From the NCBI RefSeq assembly GCF_001636425.1, contig NZ_KV440953.1, positions 62,001 through 126,000 of the forward strand: 64,000 nt of DNA. Direction: 5' to 3'. Origin of the DNA: Heyndrickxia acidicola (GTDB taxonomy: Bacteria; Bacillota; Bacilli; Bacillales; Bacillaceae_C). A program made the translations under genes and the position numbers. Below are positions 18,810 through 28,372 of this stretch, one piece after another (position 1 is the first letter of the stretch; the number at the start of each line of letters is the position of its first letter). The notes beneath the pieces were generated by a model. The model was not told the DNA's origin. It saw nothing but the letters and a program-made list of their open reading frames with translations, and did no database searches.

Positions 18810-20210
18810 ATGAATCAATTATGGAATCATATGCAGCCTGTGGATCGTTACCAAGTAGCCTTAAATGGGATTTTGCATGATTTTGACCGAAAGGTGCTAT
18901 CATTATTATATCAGCCTTTAATTGGCGCCGGATGCTTTAGTCTTTACATGACTCTTTGGAGCGAAGTGGAGGAGAACCGGCTTTCATCAGAGGAATGGAC
19001 TCATTACCATCTTATGAATTTTTTATCTGTAAATTTAAGGGAGATATATGAATACCGAATAAAGCTGGAAGGAATGGGACTGTTAAAATCTTTTGTTCAA
19101 AAAACGGGGGATGAGCGGATGTTTATTTATGAATTGCAGCCTCCATTATCCCCGGAACAGTTTTTTACTGATGGCATGTTAAATGTATTTCTTTATAGAA
19201 AGCTTGGGAAAGCTCATTTCTCCCGTTTGAAAAAATACTTTTCAGACAAATCACCAATTACTCATGAATATCAGGAAATTACACGTACCTTTCAGGATGT
19301 CTTTGCGTCACAAGCTGGCGGGGCAAACATTCTTATGGATGAAGAGGGACAGCATGAAAGCAGGGTGATGTCCGACCATGAATATTTTACACGGAAAGAA
19401 ACAAGCTCGATCAAAATCGAAAATACGGATTTTGATTTTGAAATACTAAAAGCCGGTCTTCACGAAATGATACTGCCACAGAGGGCACTGACGGCTCCAG
19501 TGAAAGAAGCCATTCTTAAATTATCATTTTTATACAATATTAACGCAGTTGACATGAAAAATCTCCTGCTTACTGCTTTAAATGATGAGCAGGAGATTGA
19601 TATTGAGGAACTCCGCAAAGCTGCCAGAGACTGGTATCAAATTGAGAATGCAAATGAATTGCCGAATCTTGTTGACAGGATACAGCCCCCAGTTTACCGG
19701 GGAAGTACTGAAAAGGTGTCTACGCAGGAAGAAAAACTGATTGCTTATCTTGAAACGACTTCTCCTAGACAGCTCCTCATTGATATTTCAGATGGAGCGG
19801 AGCCTTCCAAGGGTGATCTGCAGGCTCTTGAAGAAGTGATGTTCCAGCAGCAGCTGTCACCTGGTGTTACCAATGTTCTCATTCAATATGTTATGCTGAA
19901 GACAGATATGAAGCTTTCAAAGAATTATTTGGAAAAGATTGCTTCTCATTGGTCCAGGAAAAAGGTTAAGTCTGTTAAAGAGGCAATGGAGCTGGCAAAG
20001 AATGAGCATCGCCAGTATCAGGAGTGGGCGGAAAACAAGAAAACCCAGAATAACGTCCGGAAACAGCCAATCCGAAAGGAAAAGCTTCCTGACTGGTTTG
20101 TGGAAAATGATGAGACAGAAAATCAAAGTGTCCAGGCAAAGCCGGATCAGGAATCAATAGAAGAAAAACGTAAGAGATTGGAAGAACTTCAAAAGAAATT
20201 TAAGAAATAG
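18810..20210 (+). CDS. dnaB: Replication initiation and membrane attachment protein DnaB
   Basis: Firmicute DnaB is not the helicase: with DnaD and DnaI it loads the DnaC helicase at oriC and at stalled forks. 466 residues from ATG 18810 (MNQLWNHMQPVDRYQV), preferred because it aligns with the B. subtilis start; an in-frame upstream TTG at 18771 is also open. The N-terminal winged-helix/oligomerisation region (about 15-130) contains LLYQPLIGAGCFSLYMTLW. The DnaB/DnaD C-terminal domain (about 320-400) contains GVTNVLIQYVMLKTDMKLSK and the conserved DWYQIENANELPNLV precedes it. A charged tail ends the protein. dnaI follows 11 bases later. Confidence 0.95.
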   Translation: MNQLWNHMQPVDRYQVALNGILHDFDRKVLSLLYQPLIGAGCFSLYMTLWSEVEENRLSSEEWTHYHLMNFLSVNLREIYEYRIKLEGMGLLKSFVQKTGDERMFIYELQPPLSPEQFFTDGMLNVFLYRKLGKAHFSRLKKYFSDKSPITHEYQEITRTFQDVFASQAGGANILMDEEGQHESRVMSDHEYFTRKETSSIKIENTDFDFEILKAGLHEMILPQRALTAPVKEAILKLSFLYNINAVDMKNLLLTALNDEQEIDIEELRKAARDWYQIENANELPNLVDRIQPPVYRGSTEKVSTQEEKLIAYLETTSPRQLLIDISDGAEPSKGDLQALEEVMFQQQLSPGVTNVLIQYVMLKTDMKLSKNYLEKIASHWSRKKVKSVKEAMELAKNEHRQYQEWAENKKTQNNVRKQPIRKEKLPDWFVENDETENQSVQAKPDQESIEEKRKRLEELQKKFKK

Positions 20211-20221
20211 GCGGTGATTGA

Positions 20222-21160
20222 ATGGACAGGATTGACCAGACCCTTGGGAGAATGATGAACAGCGGCGGCTTTCAGCAAAGGTATGAGCAAATGAAGCAGG
20301 AGATTATGTCACATCCTGATGTTCAAGCCTTTTTAAGGGAACACACTGGTGAAATTACCCAGACAATGCTTAAAAACAGCATGATGAAGCTGTATGAATA
20401 TATTTCTCAGGCGAAGAATTGCCGAAATTGCCCGAGTCTTGGGGAATGCGCCAACATGATGAATGGATACGAGCCGGAGCTTTCCTTAAGAGGCAGCTCA
20501 ATCGACATTCATTACAGAAAGTGTCATCGCAAGGCAATTGATGATGAAAGAAAACAACTAGAAAAAATGATCCAAAGCATTTATATGCCAAAGGACATAC
20601 TTGGAGCGTCTTTTGGTGATTTCTCTCTTGATACAGAGGGCAGGCTGAATGCCTATGAATTTGCAGTTGACTTTGCAAGCAGATATGAGCCGGGCAAAAA
20701 GATGAAGGGCCTGTATTTATACGGTAACTTTGGTGTAGGGAAATCCTATTTGCTTGGTGCCATTGCAAATCAGCTTGCAGAAAAACAAATAGCCTCATTG
20801 ATTGTATATGTACCTGAATTCTTTAGGGAAATGAAGCAGTCTCTTGGTGATCACACTTTAAGCGAAAAGCTTGAGAGAGTAAAAAAAGCCCCTATTCTTA
20901 TGCTTGATGACATTGGTGCGGAAGCAATGACGAGCTGGACAAGAGATGAAATTTTAGGTTCGATCGTCCAATTCAGGATGCAGGAAAATCTGCCAACCAT
21001 TTTCACTTCGAATTTTGATTATCAAGGTCTTCAGCATCATTTAAGCTACACGCAAAGAGGCGAAGAGGAAAAATTGAAGGCTGCCCGCATAATGGAGAGG
21101 ATAAAATATCTTACGACTCCGGTCAGGGTGGAAGGACCCAACAGAAGGACAGGCATGTAA
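20222..21160 (+). CDS. dnaI: Primosomal protein DnaI (helicase loader)
   Basis: AAA+ ATPase that loads the replicative helicase. 312 residues (B. subtilis 311). The N-terminal helicase-binding domain has a zinc-binding set CRNCPSLGEC...HYRKCH (about residues 63-102). The AAA+ domain has Walker A GNFGVGKS (168-175), Walker B ILMLDDIGAE (about 223-232) and the sensor stretch PTIFTSNFD. The start ATG is 11 bases after dnaB with AGGCGGTGA as binding site, so the two are translated together. The terminator stem overlaps the stop codon. Confidence 0.97.
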   Translation: MDRIDQTLGRMMNSGGFQQRYEQMKQEIMSHPDVQAFLREHTGEITQTMLKNSMMKLYEYISQAKNCRNCPSLGECANMMNGYEPELSLRGSSIDIHYRKCHRKAIDDERKQLEKMIQSIYMPKDILGASFGDFSLDTEGRLNAYEFAVDFASRYEPGKKMKGLYLYGNFGVGKSYLLGAIANQLAEKQIASLIVYVPEFFREMKQSLGDHTLSEKLERVKKAPILMLDDIGAEAMTSWTRDEILGSIVQFRMQENLPTIFTSNFDYQGLQHHLSYTQRGEEEKLKAARIMERIKYLTTPVRVEGPNRRTGM

Positions 21161-21182
21161 ACGCCTGTCCTTTTGCTTTTTT
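21145..21182 (+). terminator. Terminator of nrdR-dnaB-dnaI
   Basis: AAGGACAGGC/GCCTGTCCTT (21145-21154 with 21163-21172) overlaps the dnaI stop codon and is followed by TTGCTTTTTT. Confidence 0.85.
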
Positions 21183-21304
21183 CTATTCTAAATCAAACAA
21201 GCCCTCCATATAATTTAGTAACTCCTGTCATAGGAATTCCATATTGAGCTTGAGGCAGAAATAAGGATTTAGCAGGATGAATGTCAGGTTAAGGGGGGCC
21301 AAGA

Positions 21305-22165
21305 GTGGAACTTATCGTAAAAGGCTTTGATGATGCCGTATGGCTTAAAGAATACTTTGCAAAAAGAGGAAGAAGCATTTATTTCTCAGAAACGATCTTT
21401 CAGAATCAAAAGCAGTACACTATGACCATTTCCGAAGTGGATACTGGTACAATAGAGATTCAGGAGGCCATTGTCCACTTTATTATGATAAAAAAACGGA
21501 ATGACTGGGTAAAAGATATCCTCAGTGATATGTACTATTTTAAAGAAGCGGAGGAACAGGACAACATAACAGAAATAGTTGACGGCATGTTTAAAGGAGA
21601 ACGCAAGGAACTGACTTCGCTTGTTGGGGAAGTGGATGAAACACGGATGATCCATGATGCTGTTTCTTCTTTTATCCGACAGGGGGATTCCATCTCATTT
21701 GACTCGTTTATAACATTTCGGTTAAAGGATTATTTTCAATGTTTAACAAGCTATATTGAAATGGCCATTGATGAGTATAAGATGGAGCAAGATTACCAGG
21801 TATTTATCCAGATGCTCCGGGATTATGTTAAAAACCGCAAGCCGAGAAAAAACATAGTTCGTATTTATTTTGAAGAATATGGAGAGTTTTTTCATGAAGA
21901 CTTTGAAAAAATGACAAAAAAAGATATGGAAGAACTGATCGACCGCCGGCTTCTCACAAACCATCCCGTATACATTGATTCGGTAACCATTGCACCCCTT
22001 CTGTCCCTTGCGCCTGCTTCTATTTATTTGTATACAGACAATCCTGATGTAGCCTTAATCAGGACCATTCAAAATATCTTTGAAGAACGGATCACTTTAT
22101 TAAGGAAAGAAGATTTCTGGAATCAAAAATGCGGATATACCCGGGATGCGGTGAATGATTTTTAA
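21305..22165 (+). CDS. ytxC: Sporulation protein YtxC
   Basis: YtxC family protein, 286 residues (B. subtilis about 281), of unknown molecular function; the family is restricted to spore-formers and the gene lies between dnaI and thrS in them. GTG start behind AAGGGGGGCC (21290-21299). The protein is soluble, acidic and predicted mostly helical; recognisable stretches are FDSFITFRLKDYF (about residues 138-150), and the C-terminal APLLSLAPASIYLYTDNPDV. There are no transmembrane segments. A MITE-like element is inserted directly after the stop codon. Confidence 0.88.
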   Translation: MELIVKGFDDAVWLKEYFAKRGRSIYFSETIFQNQKQYTMTISEVDTGTIEIQEAIVHFIMIKKRNDWVKDILSDMYYFKEAEEQDNITEIVDGMFKGERKELTSLVGEVDETRMIHDAVSSFIRQGDSISFDSFITFRLKDYFQCLTSYIEMAIDEYKMEQDYQVFIQMLRDYVKNRKPRKNIVRIYFEEYGEFFHEDFEKMTKKDMEELIDRRLLTNHPVYIDSVTIAPLLSLAPASIYLYTDNPDVALIRTIQNIFEERITLLRKEDFWNQKCGYTRDAVNDF

Positions 22166-22172
22166 TCTTGAT

Positions 22173-22330
22173 GGTTTTCGCATAGATTGCTGCTTTGCGT
22201 AAAATGGAACATTCTGTGAGCTGTCTTTTTTCGTGGCATCTTTTCGCTAGTAAATCACAAGTTTTGATATAGAACCTGGATTTTTAAGATTTGTTTATAT
22301 CAAATAGCAACAAAGTGTACGAAAAGAGCC
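22173..22330 (+). mobile_element. MITE-like element, copy 2 (158 bp)
   Basis: Begins GGTTTTCGCATAGATTGCTG, ends AGCAACAAAGTGTACGAAAAGAGCC and carries the shared interior GTGGCATCTTTTCG. The flanks no longer show an 8-bp duplication, so it looks like an older copy. It sits eight bases after the ytxC stop codon and might double as that gene's transcript end. Confidence 0.65.
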
Positions 22331-22404
22331 TTAACCTTTTTCTCCCTTGCTTTTTTCTAAATAACCTTTTATAATTACGTACATATCAATAAATTCCATT
22401 TACC

Positions 22405-22676
22405 ATAATGTAAAAGGTAATGATAAGGACAAGGGTATTCTTTTACGGTTTTCAGAGAGGAAAGGCAAGGCTGCAACCTTTCCAACACGAATTGGATACT
22501 TACCGCCTTTAAACTTCAACCGTGAACAGCCTTAATAATAGGAATCACTAGCGGTTGACGGGTTATTCCGTTAAAAAAGCCGAAAGCCATTTTATTTTCT
22601 GTTGAAATGAAATGGAAATTAGGGTGGAACCACGTGTGAACAAAACTCGTCCCTTTCCAGGGGCGGGTTTTTTTAT
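22405..22676 (+). promoter_or_regulatory. T-box riboswitch upstream of thrS (specifier probably ACC, Thr)
   Basis: The T-box sequence AGGGTGGAACCACGTG starts at 22621 and is followed by the terminator (about 22643-22674, G-U-rich stem then a T-run). At the base of stem I, AAAGG pairs with CCTTT (22506-22510), the next helix is GTATTC with GGATAC, and ACC (22502-22504) followed by G lies in the specifier loop, fitting tRNA-Thr. The CAGAGAGG motif of stem I is also present. Uncharged tRNA-Thr should favour the antiterminator and turn on thrS. Confidence 0.9.
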
Positions 22677-22706
22677 ATTCTTTAGAAAGATAAAGGAGTG
22701 ACGAAC

Positions 22707-24632
22707 ATGTCAGACGTTTTAAAAATGACTTTCCCTGATGGAGCTATAAAGGAATTTCCACAAGGAACAACAACCGAAGATATCGCTGCATCTATTAGCC
22801 CTGGCTTAAAGAAAAAAGCGATAGCAGGCAAATTGAATGGCCAATTAGTGGATTTACGCCGTTCGCTTGAAGAAGGCGGATCTATTGAGATCGTAACCCC
22901 GGATCATCAAGACGCGCTTGAAGTGCTTCGCCATAGTACTGCACATTTAATGGCACAGGCTGTTAAACGCTTATACGGCAATGTAAAACTCGGAGTGGGA
23001 CCTGTCATTGACGGCGGATTTTACTATGATATGGATTTGGAAGTGTCTATAACTCCTGAAGATTTGCCTAAGATTGAAAAAGAAATGAAAAAAATTGTAA
23101 ACGAGAACCTGGAAGTTGTCCGTAAAGAGGTATCACGCGAAGAAGCGAAACAGCTTTTTGCAGGTGATGAATACAAGCAGGAATTGATTGATGCCATTCC
23201 GGCTGATGAGAAGGTAACCATTTACGAACAAGGTGAGTTTTTTGATCTTTGCCGCGGAGTTCATGTCCCATCAACAGGAAAAATCAAGGAATTCAAGCTT
23301 CTAAGCATTGCAGGGGCATACTGGCGCGGAGACAGCAACAAAAAAATGCTGCAGCGTGTTTATGGTACAGCGTTTTTCAAAAAGGAAGAACTTGAAGCGC
23401 ATTTAAAATTCCTGGAAGAAGCAAAAGAACGTGACCACCGGAAAATTGGGAAGGAATTAGGCTTGTTTATGAACTCCCAGCAGGTTGGACAGGGTCTTCC
23501 GTTATGGCTTCCAAAGGGTGCAACAATTAGGCGAACAATTGAGCGTTATATCGTGGATAAAGAAGAACGCTTGGGCTACAGCCATGTTTATACACCAATT
23601 ATGGCAAATGTGGAACTTTATAAAACAAGCGGCCACTGGGATCACTATCATGAGGATATGTTCCCGGTTATGGATCTTGACAATGAACAAATGGTCCTTC
23701 GCCCTATGAACTGCCCTCATCACATGATGATTTATAAAAACGCCATTCACAGCTACCGCGAGCTTCCAATCCGTATTGCGGAACTTGGATTAATGCACCG
23801 TTACGAAATGTCGGGTGCCTTGGCCGGGCTGCAGAGGGTGCGCGGAATGACACTGAATGATGCCCATGTCTTTGTCCGTCCTGACCAGATTAAAGATGAA
23901 TTTATCCGTGTGGTTAATTTGATTTTGGAAGTGTATAAGGACTTTGATATTAATGATTATACTTTCCGTTTATCCTACCGTGATCCTGAAGATAAAGAGA
24001 AGTATTTCGATGATGATGAAATGTGGAACAAAGCACAAAGCATGCTGAAGGAAGCAATGGATGAAATCGGCCTTAACTATTATGAAGCGGAAGGCGAAGC
24101 AGCATTCTATGGTCCAAAGCTCGACGTTCAGGTTCGCACAGCTCTTGGAAAAGACGAAACTCTTTCAACTGTACAGCTTGATTTCTTGCTTCCTGAGCGT
24201 TTCGACTTAACGTATGTAGGGGAAGATGGAAAGCCTCACCGCCCGGTTGTTATCCATCGAGGAGTTGTTTCAACAATGGAGCGTTTTGTGGCCTTTTTGA
24301 TTGAAGAATATAAGGGTGCATTCCCAACTTGGCTGGCTCCTGTTCAAGTGGAAGTCATTCCGGTTTCGAATGAAGCCCATTATGATTATGCTAAAGAAAT
24401 TCAAGAAAAGCTTCAACGTGAAGGGTTTAGGGTGGAGCTTGATAACAGGGATGAGAAGATGGGCTATAAGATTCGTGAAGCCCAAATGCAAAAAATTCCT
24501 TATATGCTGGTAGTGGGGGATAATGAAATGCAGGAGAAAGCCGTAAATGTCCGTAAATACGGTGAACAAAAATCAGAAACGATTTCTTTTGATGATTTCC
24601 TGGCTGCACTTCAAAAAGAAGTAAAGAGATAA
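22707..24632 (+). CDS. thrS: Threonyl-tRNA synthetase
   Basis: Class II synthetase charging tRNA-Thr. 641 residues from ATG 22707 ([13 protein letters not shown]), eight bases after AAAGGAG; an in-frame GTG at 22698 overlaps that site. Domains in order: TGS (about 1-62), editing domain (about 63-240) with [15 protein letters not shown] and the zinc/editing segment [17 protein letters not shown], catalytic core (about 265-535) with motif 2 [20 protein letters not shown] and motif 3 [14 protein letters not shown], then the anticodon-binding domain. [10 protein letters not shown] supplies the active-site zinc cysteine. Regulated by the upstream T-box. Confidence 0.98.
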   Translation: MSDVLKMTFPDGAIKEFPQGTTTEDIAASISPGLKKKAIAGKLNGQLVDLRRSLEEGGSIEIVTPDHQDALEVLRHSTAHLMAQAVKRLYGNVKLGVGPVIDGGFYYDMDLEVSITPEDLPKIEKEMKKIVNENLEVVRKEVSREEAKQLFAGDEYKQELIDAIPADEKVTIYEQGEFFDLCRGVHVPSTGKIKEFKLLSIAGAYWRGDSNKKMLQRVYGTAFFKKEELEAHLKFLEEAKERDHRKIGKELGLFMNSQQVGQGLPLWLPKGATIRRTIERYIVDKEERLGYSHVYTPIMANVELYKTSGHWDHYHEDMFPVMDLDNEQMVLRPMNCPHHMMIYKNAIHSYRELPIRIAELGLMHRYEMSGALAGLQRVRGMTLNDAHVFVRPDQIKDEFIRVVNLILEVYKDFDINDYTFRLSYRDPEDKEKYFDDDEMWNKAQSMLKEAMDEIGLNYYEAEGEAAFYGPKLDVQVRTALGKDETLSTVQLDFLLPERFDLTYVGEDGKPHRPVVIHRGVVSTMERFVAFLIEEYKGAFPTWLAPVQVEVIPVSNEAHYDYAKEIQEKLQREGFRVELDNRDEKMGYKIREAQMQKIPYMLVVGDNEMQEKAVNVRKYGEQKSETISFDDFLAALQKEVKR

Positions 24633-24645
24633 TAGAAAACAACAG

Positions 24646-24676
24646 ACAAGGGAGAGTGATTTCCCTTGTTTTTTTG
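24646..24676 (+). terminator. Terminator after thrS
   Basis: ACAAGGGA/TCCCTTGT (24646-24653 with 24662-24669), then TTTTTTT. Confidence 0.88.
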
Positions 24677-24829
24677 AGAGAATAGAAAGGATTTAGAGGA
24701 CTTGTAAAGGATATTAGTCAAAAATTAGCTTTTTCCGAGGAAGAATATTATAAAAAGGTCTTGCACTTGAATCCAGTCTTTGATATCATAAACAATGTTG
24801 TTATAAATGAACTTTACTAAGTCTAGGAT

Positions 24830-24859
24830 TTGACATGAAAATCTGTTTTGTGATATAGT
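24830..24859 (+). promoter_or_regulatory. Sigma-A promoter of infC-rpmI-rplT
   Basis: TTGACA (24830-24835), 18-nt spacer, TATAGT (24854-24859). It is well placed to start the long leader that ends at infC. Confidence 0.7.
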
Positions 24860-24884
24860 ATCTAAGGTAAATTGAATATCAGAT

Positions 24885-25016
24885 CGAGCAAGAAGAGGCA
24901 GCCCGCTTCTCACCTGATTGACGCATAGTTGTAGTTGACAGGTTTTAGGTTTCATAACATTCAAGACTATTCATGCGAATGTAGTGCGGGTTCCTTCAAC
25001 GTCCCGCACTTTTTTA
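24885..25016 (+). promoter_or_regulatory. L20-type autoregulatory leader with terminator, infC operon
   Basis: A long untranslated leader (about 340 nt from promoter to infC) contains AGCCCGCTTCTCACCTGATT, which I recognise as typical of the L20 leader of Bacillus infC operons. It ends in a strong terminator: AGTGCGGG/CCCGCACT (24983-24990 with 25003-25010) followed by six T. In B. subtilis ribosomal protein L20 binds this leader and causes premature termination. Assignment is from recall of the consensus; an Rfam RF00558 search would settle it. Confidence 0.7.
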
Positions 25017-25202
25017 TTGCGTAAAAAGTCACTCAATATGCGCGGGACAGGTGTGCAGGTGGGTTTGTAAAGATGATATTCTGATTCAAAACCAGTTACA
25101 AAAGCAACTGTGAACTGTAAGACTTTTTATAAAGTCTGCAGCTTAAGCAGCTTTTATGCGAAGATCCATTTCTTCGCGAAAAAACCTTGGAGGTGGCTAA
25201 CT

Positions 25203-25718
25203 ATTAGCAAAGACATGATGGTTAACGAAGGTATTCGTGCCCGTGAACTTCGTCTTATCGATCAAAACGGCGAGCAGCTTGGTGTCAAATCTCGAAATGA
25301 AGCAATGGAAATTGCTTCCCGTGTAAATCTTGATGTTGTTCTTGTTGCTCCAAATGCTAAACCGCCTGTAGCCCGTATCATGGACTATGGAAAGTACCGT
25401 TTTGAACAGCAGAAGAAAGATAAAGAAGCACGTAAAAATCAAAAAATTATCAACTTAAAAGAGGTTCGTTTGAGCCCGACAATCGAAGAACATGATTTCA
25501 ATACAAAGCTTCGCAATGCGATTAAGTTTCTTGAAAATGGAGACAAAGTAAAAGCGTCAATCCGATTCAAGGGCCGTGCCATTACACATAAGGAAATTGG
25601 CCAGCGAGTTCTTGACCGCTTTGCAACAGCATGTGCAGAAGTCAGCACAATTGAATCAAAACCGAAAATGGACGGTCGCAGCATGTTCTTAGTATTAGCA
25701 CCAAAAAATGAAAAGTGA
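25203..25718 (+). CDS. infC: Translation initiation factor IF-3, ATT start codon
   Basis: IF-3 binds the 30S subunit, blocks 50S joining and checks start codons. The reading frame is open from 25110, but the strong TTGGAGGTGG site (25188-25197) sits 9 nt before ATT 25203 and 21 nt before the first ATG (25215). The ATT reading gives [20 protein letters not shown], the conserved IF-3 N-terminus, and 171 residues. Rare start codons are the known means by which IF-3 limits its own synthesis. The N-domain (about 1-80) has [20 protein letters not shown], then a lysine-rich linker, and the C-domain (about 88-171) has [18 protein letters not shown]. First gene of infC-rpmI-rplT. Confidence 0.95.
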   Translation: MSKDMMVNEGIRARELRLIDQNGEQLGVKSRNEAMEIASRVNLDVVLVAPNAKPPVARIMDYGKYRFEQQKKDKEARKNQKIINLKEVRLSPTIEEHDFNTKLRNAIKFLENGDKVKASIRFKGRAITHKEIGQRVLDRFATACAEVSTIESKPKMDGRSMFLVLAPKNEK

Positions 25719-25739
25719 TGCATTGAGGAGGAATAGCAC

Positions 25740-25940
25740 ATGCCAAAAATGAAAACTCACCGCGGCACAGCAAAGCGTTTCAAAAGAACAGGTTCCGGCA
25801 AATTAAAACGTTCTCACGCTTACACTAGCCATTTATTTGCCAACAAATCTACAAAACAAAAACGTAAGCTTCGTAAAGCAGCGATCGTTTCTAAAGGTGA
25901 TTTCAAACGCATTCGCCATATGCTTGACAATATTAAGTAA
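25740..25940 (+). CDS. rpmI: Large ribosomal subunit protein bL35
   Basis: 66-residue basic protein of the 50S subunit. It begins [20 protein letters not shown], the bL35 signature, followed by [23 protein letters not shown] behind GAGGAGGAAT, 21 bases after infC; rplT follows 30 bases later. Second gene of the operon controlled by the L20 leader. Confidence 0.98.
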   Translation: MPKMKTHRGTAKRFKRTGSGKLKRSHAYTSHLFANKSTKQKRKLRKAAIVSKGDFKRIRHMLDNIK

Positions 25941-25970
25941 TGATCGAGATTTAAATAGGAGGGAAATAAT

Positions 25971-26324
25971 ATGCCACGTGTAAAAGGCGGTACAGTTACC
26001 CGCAGACGTCGTAAAAAAGTTCTTAAATTAGCTAAAGGTTATTTTGGTTCAAAACATACATTATTCAAAGTTGCTAACCAGCAAGTAATGAAATCTTATA
26101 TGTATGCTTACCGCGATCGTCGCCAGAAAAAACGCGACTTCCGCAAACTTTGGATCACTCGTATCAACGCAGCTGCTCGCATGAACGGTCTTTCTTACAG
26201 CCGTTTAATGTTCGGACTTAAAGTTGCTGGCATCGAAGTAAACCGTAAAATGCTTGCTGACCTTGCAATTCACGATGAAAAAGCATTCGCTGAATTAGCA
26301 AGCAAAGCAAAAACAGCTCTTTAA
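25971..26324 (+). CDS. rplT: Large ribosomal subunit protein bL20
   Basis: 117-residue 50S assembly protein that binds 23S rRNA; in Bacillus it also binds the infC leader to repress its own operon. It begins [20 protein letters not shown], followed by [15 protein letters not shown], and the globular half has the [17 protein letters not shown] signature. ATG behind AGGAGGGAAA. The operon terminator follows. The ysdA and ysdB genes that follow rplT in B. subtilis are absent. Confidence 0.98.
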   Translation: MPRVKGGTVTRRRRKKVLKLAKGYFGSKHTLFKVANQQVMKSYMYAYRDRRQKKRDFRKLWITRINAAARMNGLSYSRLMFGLKVAGIEVNRKMLADLAIHDEKAFAELASKAKTAL

Positions 26325-26335
26325 TAGATTAAACG

Positions 26336-26372
26336 AAAAGCCATTCCTGAATGAGTCGGGGATGGCTTTTAT
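26336..26372 (+). terminator. Terminator of infC-rpmI-rplT
   Basis: AAAAGCCAT/ATGGCTTTT (26336-26344 with 26362-26370) with an inner CC/GG pair and a short T stretch. Confidence 0.8.
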
Positions 26373-26497
26373 ATTTCTTTGGCTGCTTTTACTTTAGGTA
26401 TCTTAAAGTGAAGTATGATGAACGATACGGAAATCAACCAGCAGGAAGATTAGAACGTACCCAATGTCCCAGCTATAGTCCAATGTAGATTTGAAAC

Positions 26498-26640
26498 CCA
26501 TGTTGATTGAAGTGGAAGGCGCGAGACTCCTGCGGGAAAAGCTGGCCAAAGGGATACCCCTCAGAAGCTTGCTAACAATAGGCTCCTCTACCGCCCCGCG
26601 GAAAGCGAGTGCCTGTAGCGGAAATCAACCAGCAGGAGAG
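26498..26640 (+). repeat. Interspersed repeat family A, near-complete copy (about 140 bp)
   Basis: GTTGATTGAAGTGGAAGG, then GCGAGACTCCTGCGGGAAAA, and at the right GAGTGCCTGTAGCGGAAATC with AACCAGCAGG. The ends are short inverted repeats (GTTGATT/AATCAAC). The right end also occurs alone at about 26427-26443. Related copies lie at 34450-34567, 35713-35792, 51660-51800, 62627-62753 and 62786-62925. It has no coding capacity. Confidence 0.8.
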
Positions 26641-26671
26641 CAGAAAGTACCTCAGGTTAATGGCTGAATTT

Positions 26672-26700
26672 TTGTACATTTACATCGTTTGGATTATAAT
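26672..26700 (+). promoter_or_regulatory. Sigma-A promoter of ysdC
   Basis: TTGTAC (26672-26677), 17-nt spacer, TATAAT (26695-26700), about 35 nt upstream of the ysdC start and directly downstream of the family A repeat. Confidence 0.65.
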
Positions 26701-26734
26701 AAGACAGTACAAAACTATACGGGGGGATTCTATT

Positions 26735-27820
26735 ATGGCAAAGCTGGACGAAACCTTAACCATGCTTAAGGAATTAACGGATGCAAAAGGCATCCCTGGC
26801 AATGAATACGAAGTGCGCCAGGTAATGAAAAAATACATAGAGCCATTGGCAGACGAAGTAGAAACAGACGGACTAGGCAGCTTAATTGCTAAGAAAATCG
26901 GCGACAGCAACGGTCCGAAAATTATGGTAGCCGGCCATCTGGACGAAGTTGGCTTTATGATTACAAAAATTGATGATAAAGGCTTCCTGCGTTTCCAGAC
27001 GGTTGGAGGCTGGTGGTCACAGGTTATGCTTGCACAGCGTGTCACCATCGTCACCAAAAAAGGGGACATTACTGGTGTGATAGGCTCAAAGCCTCCGCAT
27101 GTGTTATCTCCTGAAGCACGCAAGAAGCCTTACGAAATTAAAGATATGTTCATTGATATCGGAGCTTCAAGCCGTGAAGAAGCTGTTGAGTGGGGCGTGA
27201 CACCAGGCGATATGGTGGTACCTTATTTTGAGTTCACCGTCATGAATAATGAAAAAATGCTTTTGGCAAAAGCATGGGATAACCGCATCGGCTGTGCCAT
27301 TGCCATTGATGTTCTGAAAAACCTTCAAAATGAAGATCATCCAAATGTAGTGTATGGTGTAGGAACGGTTCAAGAAGAAGTGGGCCTTCGCGGTGCTAAA
27401 ACGGCTGCGCAAAAAATTCAGCCAGATATTGCGTTTGGTGTCGATGTAGGGATTGCAGGAGACACACCTGGCATTACGGAAAAAGAAGCAATGAGCAAAA
27501 TGGGCAAAGGACCTCAAATTGTCCTTTATGATGCATCGATGATTTCTCATAAAGGTTTGAGGGATGTGGTGGTTGGCGTTGCGGATGAATTAAACATCCC
27601 ATACCAATTTGAATCCATTCCAGGCGGGGGAACAGATTCAGGTTCCATTCATCTAACTGCAAATGGTGTGCCGTCACTATCTATTACCATTGCAACACGC
27701 TACATCCATTCACATGCTGCCATGCTCCACCGAGATGACTATGAGAATGCTGTTAAGCTGATCACAGAAGTCATCAAACGTCTGGATCGCGACGCAGTGA
27801 ATGCGATTACATTTGACTAA
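26735..27820 (+). CDS. ysdC: M42 family metallopeptidase YsdC (aminopeptidase/endoglucanase-like)
   Basis: M42 glutamyl aminopeptidase family, cytoplasmic di-metal hydrolase; the physiological substrate is not known. 361 residues from ATG 26735 ([19 protein letters not shown]), behind GGGGGGAT. The frame is open upstream to 26609 but that part lies in the repeat and promoter. Metal ligands are visible: [10 protein letters not shown] (His and Asp), the bridging aspartate in [24 protein letters not shown] (catalytic and ligand glutamates), and the late histidine in [10 protein letters not shown]. Promoter and terminator suggest a single-gene unit. Confidence 0.93.
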   Translation: MAKLDETLTMLKELTDAKGIPGNEYEVRQVMKKYIEPLADEVETDGLGSLIAKKIGDSNGPKIMVAGHLDEVGFMITKIDDKGFLRFQTVGGWWSQVMLAQRVTIVTKKGDITGVIGSKPPHVLSPEARKKPYEIKDMFIDIGASSREEAVEWGVTPGDMVVPYFEFTVMNNEKMLLAKAWDNRIGCAIAIDVLKNLQNEDHPNVVYGVGTVQEEVGLRGAKTAAQKIQPDIAFGVDVGIAGDTPGITEKEAMSKMGKGPQIVLYDASMISHKGLRDVVVGVADELNIPYQFESIPGGGTDSGSIHLTANGVPSLSITIATRYIHSHAAMLHRDDYENAVKLITEVIKRLDRDAVNAITFD

Positions 27821-27842
27821 AGGTTGGCGTTTTTAATAAAAA

Positions 27843-27873
27843 TAAGCCCGGTGATTCACTGGCTTTTTATTTC
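27843..27873 (+). terminator. Terminator after ysdC
   Basis: AAGCC/GGCTT outer pairing with an inner GTGA/TCAC stem, followed by TTTTATTT. Confidence 0.7.
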
Positions 27874-27972
27874 TTATAAAGTTCTGTAACTCACATGATA
27901 AACGGAGTTATTAGGAAAAAAGGAATGGATTATGTGATTTAGCTGCTGACAATTAAACCGCCCAAATACAAC

Positions 27973-28015
27973 AAAGCCGCCGCAAAAATTGTACTATCAT
28001 TCCTGCGGCGGCTTC
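27973..28015 (-). terminator. Terminator downstream of sspI (minus strand)
   Basis: AAGCCGCCGCA/TGCGGCGGCTT, a perfect 11-bp GC-rich stem (27974-27984 with 28004-28014). On the minus strand it follows the sspI stop, with only a weak T-rich tail. Confidence 0.65.
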
Positions 28016-28043
28016 ATGTGCTTCTTCTTCATTGAGAAAGAGT

Positions 28044-28253
28044 TTAATGCTTTAATCCATCTTCTAATGTTTCAAGCATCATACTCTTTTCTTTTTCATC
28101 AGCGTTATTCCAAATTACCTCGAATAAAACTCCAAGGCCTGGAAGCATTTTTTCTTCGCCTCTTTCAATAGCATCGACAATGGTATCCTTTAGCTGATCC
28201 TGCGTGTTTCCGCTGACATTATGAATGACGGCATTACGGAGATTTAAATTCAT
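28044..28253 (-). CDS. sspI: Small acid-soluble spore protein I
   Basis: Minor small acid-soluble spore protein, 69 residues, made in the forespore under sigma-G in B. subtilis. It begins [20 protein letters not shown], with conserved [13 protein letters not shown] in the second half; the whole family is about 70 residues. The ATG is preceded on the minus strand by AAAGGAGTGCGCC. It is divergent from ysgA and convergent with ysdC, as in B. subtilis. It marks the organism as a spore-former. Confidence 0.95.
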   Translation of the reverse strand: MNLNLRNAVIHNVSGNTQDQLKDTIVDAIERGEEKMLPGLGVLFEVIWNNADEKEKSMMLETLEDGLKH

Positions 28254-28372
28254 CTATGGCGCACTCCTTTTAGTAATAGTGTCTAAACTAGCATTTGCTA
28301 ATTGGAATTTTATATGTATGAAATTTAAGATATAATAAAGCATATGAGTGCAAAAAAAGGAGTTTATATTCT

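Noticed and set aside
22405-22676. Second tandem T-box before thrS
   Set aside because: Only one AGGGTGG motif and one terminator are present; the sequence upstream is a MITE.
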